This document shows, piece after piece, positions 12,881 to 15,011 of a DNA stretch of 15,011 bases. How positions within the stretch are numbered: the first letter of the stretch is position 1; every line of letters starts with the position of its first letter. The translations under genes were made by a program, and so were the position numbers. The stretch comes from an uncultured Lachnospiraceae bacterium (lineage in GTDB: Bacteria > Bacillota > Clostridia > Lachnospirales > Lachnospiraceae). The stretch is from positions 1 to 15,011 of the forward strand of contig CAKRWX010000031.1 of the NCBI GenBank assembly GCA_934418055.1, in the 5' to 3' direction. Below the pieces are notes generated by a model. It did no database searches. It was not told the DNA's origin and worked only from the letters and a program-made list of their open reading frames with translations.

Positions 12881-14545
12881 CTACTCCTGCAGTGCCATCA
12901 CAATGGCCGGGATCAGCTGTTTCTTTCTGGAAACCACGCCTGGAAGTTCTACGCTTCCGTGATTTTCCTTACTTTCTTCCATGTGGAATGCCTCGCGGAT
13001 CATCGCCTCGGCACCATTTCCCTCACACAGAAGAAGGGTAGATTCTGTCAAAATATTGGTTAACATAAAGAAGATCATATTCACATCTGGATGCATCTCG
13101 TGAACCTTCTTTAAGTATGGCTGTAATCTCTCCTGTAACTTCTCCAGCTCCTGCTCATTTAAGGAACTGATCTGACCAACACCGAAGGATACTTTACCTG
13201 CGGTGAACCGTTTGAAATCCTGATAGAAGATCTCTTCGTCAGACTTGGTCTTTAAATTGCTTGCTGCCGCGAACATCTCCATGGCATAGCTTTCCGCGTC
13301 AATTCCAGCAATCTCCGCCAACTCCAGAGCAGCTTTCTTATCTACCTGGGTGCAAGTCGGGGAACGGAATAACAGGGTATCGGAAATGATTGCGCTGCAT
13401 AACAGTCCTGCAATCTCCTTCTCCACCTTCACGCCGGACTCCTGATACATCTGGTAAATGATGGTTGCAGTACATCCTAATGGCTGGTTACGGAAAAATA
13501 CCGGGCTCATGGTCTCAATCGGTCCTAATCTGTGGTGGTCAATGATCTCCAGGATACGGGCATTTTCAATACCGTCTACTGCCTGGGTCTTCTCGTTGTG
13601 GTCCACCATAATTAAGGATTTTCCTCTTGCGCCCAACAAGTTACGTCTGGAGATCATACCCATGTATTTGCCATTTTTGTCTAAGATCGGGAAATCACGG
13701 TGGCGCTTGCTTGCCATGACCTCTTTGATCTCATCAATAACGTCGGTCTCCTCAAAGGTGATCAAATTCTCTGTCTTCATGAAATAGCTGATCGGCATAC
13801 TCTGGTTGATCAGACGTGCCGCTGTGTAAGTATCGTAAGGAGTGGTGATGACCGTACATCCACGCTCCTGTGCCAGCTTCTTGATGGTCATGGACACTGC
13901 CGCGCCTTCGCAGACAATGATGCAGGCCGCTTCCATCTCAATGGCACAGAGCTGGGACTCATAACGGTTGCCTAAGATCACCAGATCATTCTTGCTAATG
14001 TAATACTCCATCATATCCGGGTTTGCCGCCGCGATCAGAACTTTTCCTTCGTTGAAATAATTCTCCTCGCTTCCAATCACCATATGGCCTTCCAGTGTCT
14101 CCACGATGTTGGCATACTGGGTGTTGGCCTTGGATAAGATACTGGAATCATACACATTCATGTAGGACTGAGCAATATCGCCGACCGTGATCAGACCTTC
14201 CAGCATTCCGTCCTCGGTTACTGCCGGAAGTGTGACTACGTTCGCGTCCTGCATGGTATTCCATGCCTTTTTCAGGGAAATGTTCCGCTTCACGCCCTTT
14301 GTCTGACGGATATCAATATCCCTTACCTCGGTTTTTACATGCTCGATCAGTTCCGGTGCCTGTACACCGAAATATTTTAATACAAACTGGGTTTCTTCAT
14401 TCACGTGTCCGGCGCGTCCCGGCACAAAATCCTGTCCTGTCAGGATTCTCTTCAGATTCGCATAGCAGATCGCAGAACAGATCGAATCCGTATCCGGATT
14501 TTTATGTCCGATTACTATGGTCTTATGCTTGTTGTACTCTGCCAT
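12881..14545 (-). CDS. ppaC: Manganese-dependent inorganic pyrophosphatase with CBS and DRTGG regulatory domains
   Basis: This 554-residue protein is a family II (DHH/DHHA2) pyrophosphatase that hydrolyses pyrophosphate to two phosphates. Metal ligands are visible: GHKNPDTDS (His14, Asp18, Asp20), MVDHNE (Asp315), IIDHHR (DHH at 336-338) and ISDT (Asp389). The DHHA2 domain ends with the substrate-binding SRKKQ (539-543). Between the catalytic parts is a regulatory insert of CBS1 (about 72-130), DRTGG (about 145-245) and CBS2 (about 250-305), the layout of clostridial enzymes inhibited by AMP/ADP and activated by ATP or diadenosine polyphosphates. The frame extends 88 codons upstream of 14545, but this ATG is preceded by AAAGGAG and gives the conserved start. 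It is probably first in a four-gene unit with the HicB-like, flavin reductase and shikimate kinase-like genes. Confidence 0.95.
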   Translation of the reverse strand: MAEYNKHKTIVIGHKNPDTDSICSAICYANLKRILTGQDFVPGRAGHVNEETQFVLKYFGVQAPELIEHVKTEVRDIDIRQTKGVKRNISLKKAWNTMQDANVVTLPAVTEDGMLEGLITVGDIAQSYMNVYDSSILSKANTQYANIVETLEGHMVIGSEENYFNEGKVLIAAANPDMMEYYISKNDLVILGNRYESQLCAIEMEAACIIVCEGAAVSMTIKKLAQERGCTVITTPYDTYTAARLINQSMPISYFMKTENLITFEETDVIDEIKEVMASKRHRDFPILDKNGKYMGMISRRNLLGARGKSLIMVDHNEKTQAVDGIENARILEIIDHHRLGPIETMSPVFFRNQPLGCTATIIYQMYQESGVKVEKEIAGLLCSAIISDTLLFRSPTCTQVDKKAALELAEIAGIDAESYAMEMFAAASNLKTKSDEEIFYQDFKRFTAGKVSFGVGQISSLNEQELEKLQERLQPYLKKVHEMHPDVNMIFFMLTNILTESTLLLCEGNGAEAMIREAFHMEESKENHGSVELPGVVSRKKQLIPAIVMALQE

Positions 14546-14660
14546 ATTGGCTTTCTCCTTTCGGCCGTCCCACCGGCCTTCATTCTCTCTATTCATATGT
14601 TTTCCCCAATCATTTTTCTTGAAATACCCTTCTCTCCGAACCCAATTACTGCCGCTATAT

Positions 14661-14689
14661 ATTATCACAGATTTTTTCCATCTCCGCAA
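14661..14689 (-). promoter_or_regulatory. Probable promoter of the pyrophosphatase gene
   Basis: On the minus strand TTGCGG (14684-14689), a 17-base spacer and GATAAT (14661-14666), preceded by TGT as an extended -10 element, lie about 115 bases before the chosen start codon. The rest of the 14546-15011 gap holds no convincing gene. Confidence 0.5.
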
Positions 14690-14792
14690 GACCAAATCAT
14701 GTACGGAATATAGTGCAAACACCGCCTGATTGCAGAAAATTTTCCACTTTCCATCTCCTGCAGTCCACGCCTTACGTCTGCGTTCGTTTTTC

Positions 14793-14813
14793 TTCTGTGC
14801 ATTTTGCACAGAA
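14793..14813. repeat. 21-bp inverted repeat in the pyrophosphatase upstream region
   Basis: TTCTGTGCA and TGCACAGAA are perfect 9-base arms around TTT. Neither strand has a T-run directly after the stem, so a terminator is unlikely. The site is about 105 bases upstream of the predicted promoter and may be a regulator binding site. The 9-mer ATCATGTAC also occurs twice nearby (14696-14704 and 14818-14826). Confidence 0.5.
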
Positions 14814-14957
14814 AAATATCATGTACACACGTGTTTTCATTATTTATTTACATGGTGTTCACACTTTGTTCATATTCTTTTCCTATACTAAATTCATAGA
14901 AAATCAGCAATGCGAGTTGATTGTATAGTCAAATTGCACATAGATTTTTCATAATTA

Positions 14958-14979
14958 CCCCAGGTGGAAACGCCTGGGG
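14958..14979 (+). terminator. GC-rich hairpin with GAAA loop near the right edge (possible terminator)
   Basis: CCCCAGGTG (14958-14966) pairs with CGCCTGGGG (14971-14979) as a 9-pair stem with one G-U pair and a GAAA tetraloop, a very stable RNA hairpin. On the plus strand TTTTT follows after 8 bases, a weaker U-tract than usual. No gene that it would terminate is visible to its left on the plus strand, so it could also belong to the leader of a gene beyond the window. Confidence 0.4.
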
Positions 14980-15011
14980 TCTCCTCATTTTTATAGGAAA
15001 TTCGCCCTCAC

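Noticed and set aside
12881..14809. A 642-residue version of the pyrophosphatase with an 88-residue N-terminal extension
   Set aside because: The extension resembles no domain, passes through the predicted promoter, and the ATG at 14545 has a good ribosome binding site and the family's conserved start.
14713..14928. Plus-strand frame of 71 residues in the right-hand intergenic region
   Set aside because: No ribosome binding site, no recognisable family, and it runs through the palindromic repeat; it looks like chance AT-rich sequence.

Overview
The window looks like chromosomal DNA of a Gram-positive anaerobe of the Clostridia, most likely a gut Lachnospiraceae relative. I infer this from strong AGGAGG-type ribosome binding sites, roughly balanced GC, the CBS/DRTGG type of inorganic pyrophosphatase, and the protein families present (PucR regulator, FdrA, TIGR00266/AIM24, cytidylate kinase-like). 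The species cannot be fixed from the sequence. I see no rRNA, tRNA, CRISPR array, insertion sequence or phage gene.

Region 1 (1-5934) is a ureide/oxamate-type catabolic cluster built around a divergent promoter region. On the minus strand lie a carbamate kinase (TTG start) and then an FdrA protein that runs off the left edge. On the plus strand lie a PucR-family regulator, an HGGG-type alpha/beta hydrolase and a DUF2877 protein. FdrA, DUF1116 and DUF2877 proteins are the E. coli fdrA/ylbE/ylbF (allFGH) set linked to oxamate carbamoyltransferase, and carbamate kinase turns the resulting carbamoyl phosphate into ATP. The DUF1116 partner is not in the window; it could lie beyond the left edge. 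The carbamate kinase and fdrA promoters are both TTGAAA-17-TATAAT and share the 11-mer GCCATTGAAAA over the -35 box, which suggests common control, plausibly by the adjacent PucR protein.

Region 2 (5935-8161) holds an unusual single ORF that joins a family 2 glycosyltransferase to a hypoxanthine/deoxyinosine DNA glycosylase. Its 3' end overlaps, tail to tail, a cytidylate kinase-like gene, and a hairpin sits in the overlap.

Region 3 (8162-11079, minus strand) contains a TIGR00266/AIM24 protein, a PfkB sugar kinase (fructokinase-like) and an M20 metallopeptidase. Between the last two is a consensus promoter (TTGACA-17-TATAAT) followed at once by a strong intrinsic terminator, ahead of the M20 gene.

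Region 4 (11218-14545, minus strand) is a probable operon: Mn-dependent CBS pyrophosphatase, a short HicB-like protein, a flavin reductase with a long basic tail, and a shikimate kinase-like protein whose start overlaps the flavin reductase stop. The right-hand 466 bases hold no convincing gene but contain a promoter and two hairpin-forming repeats.
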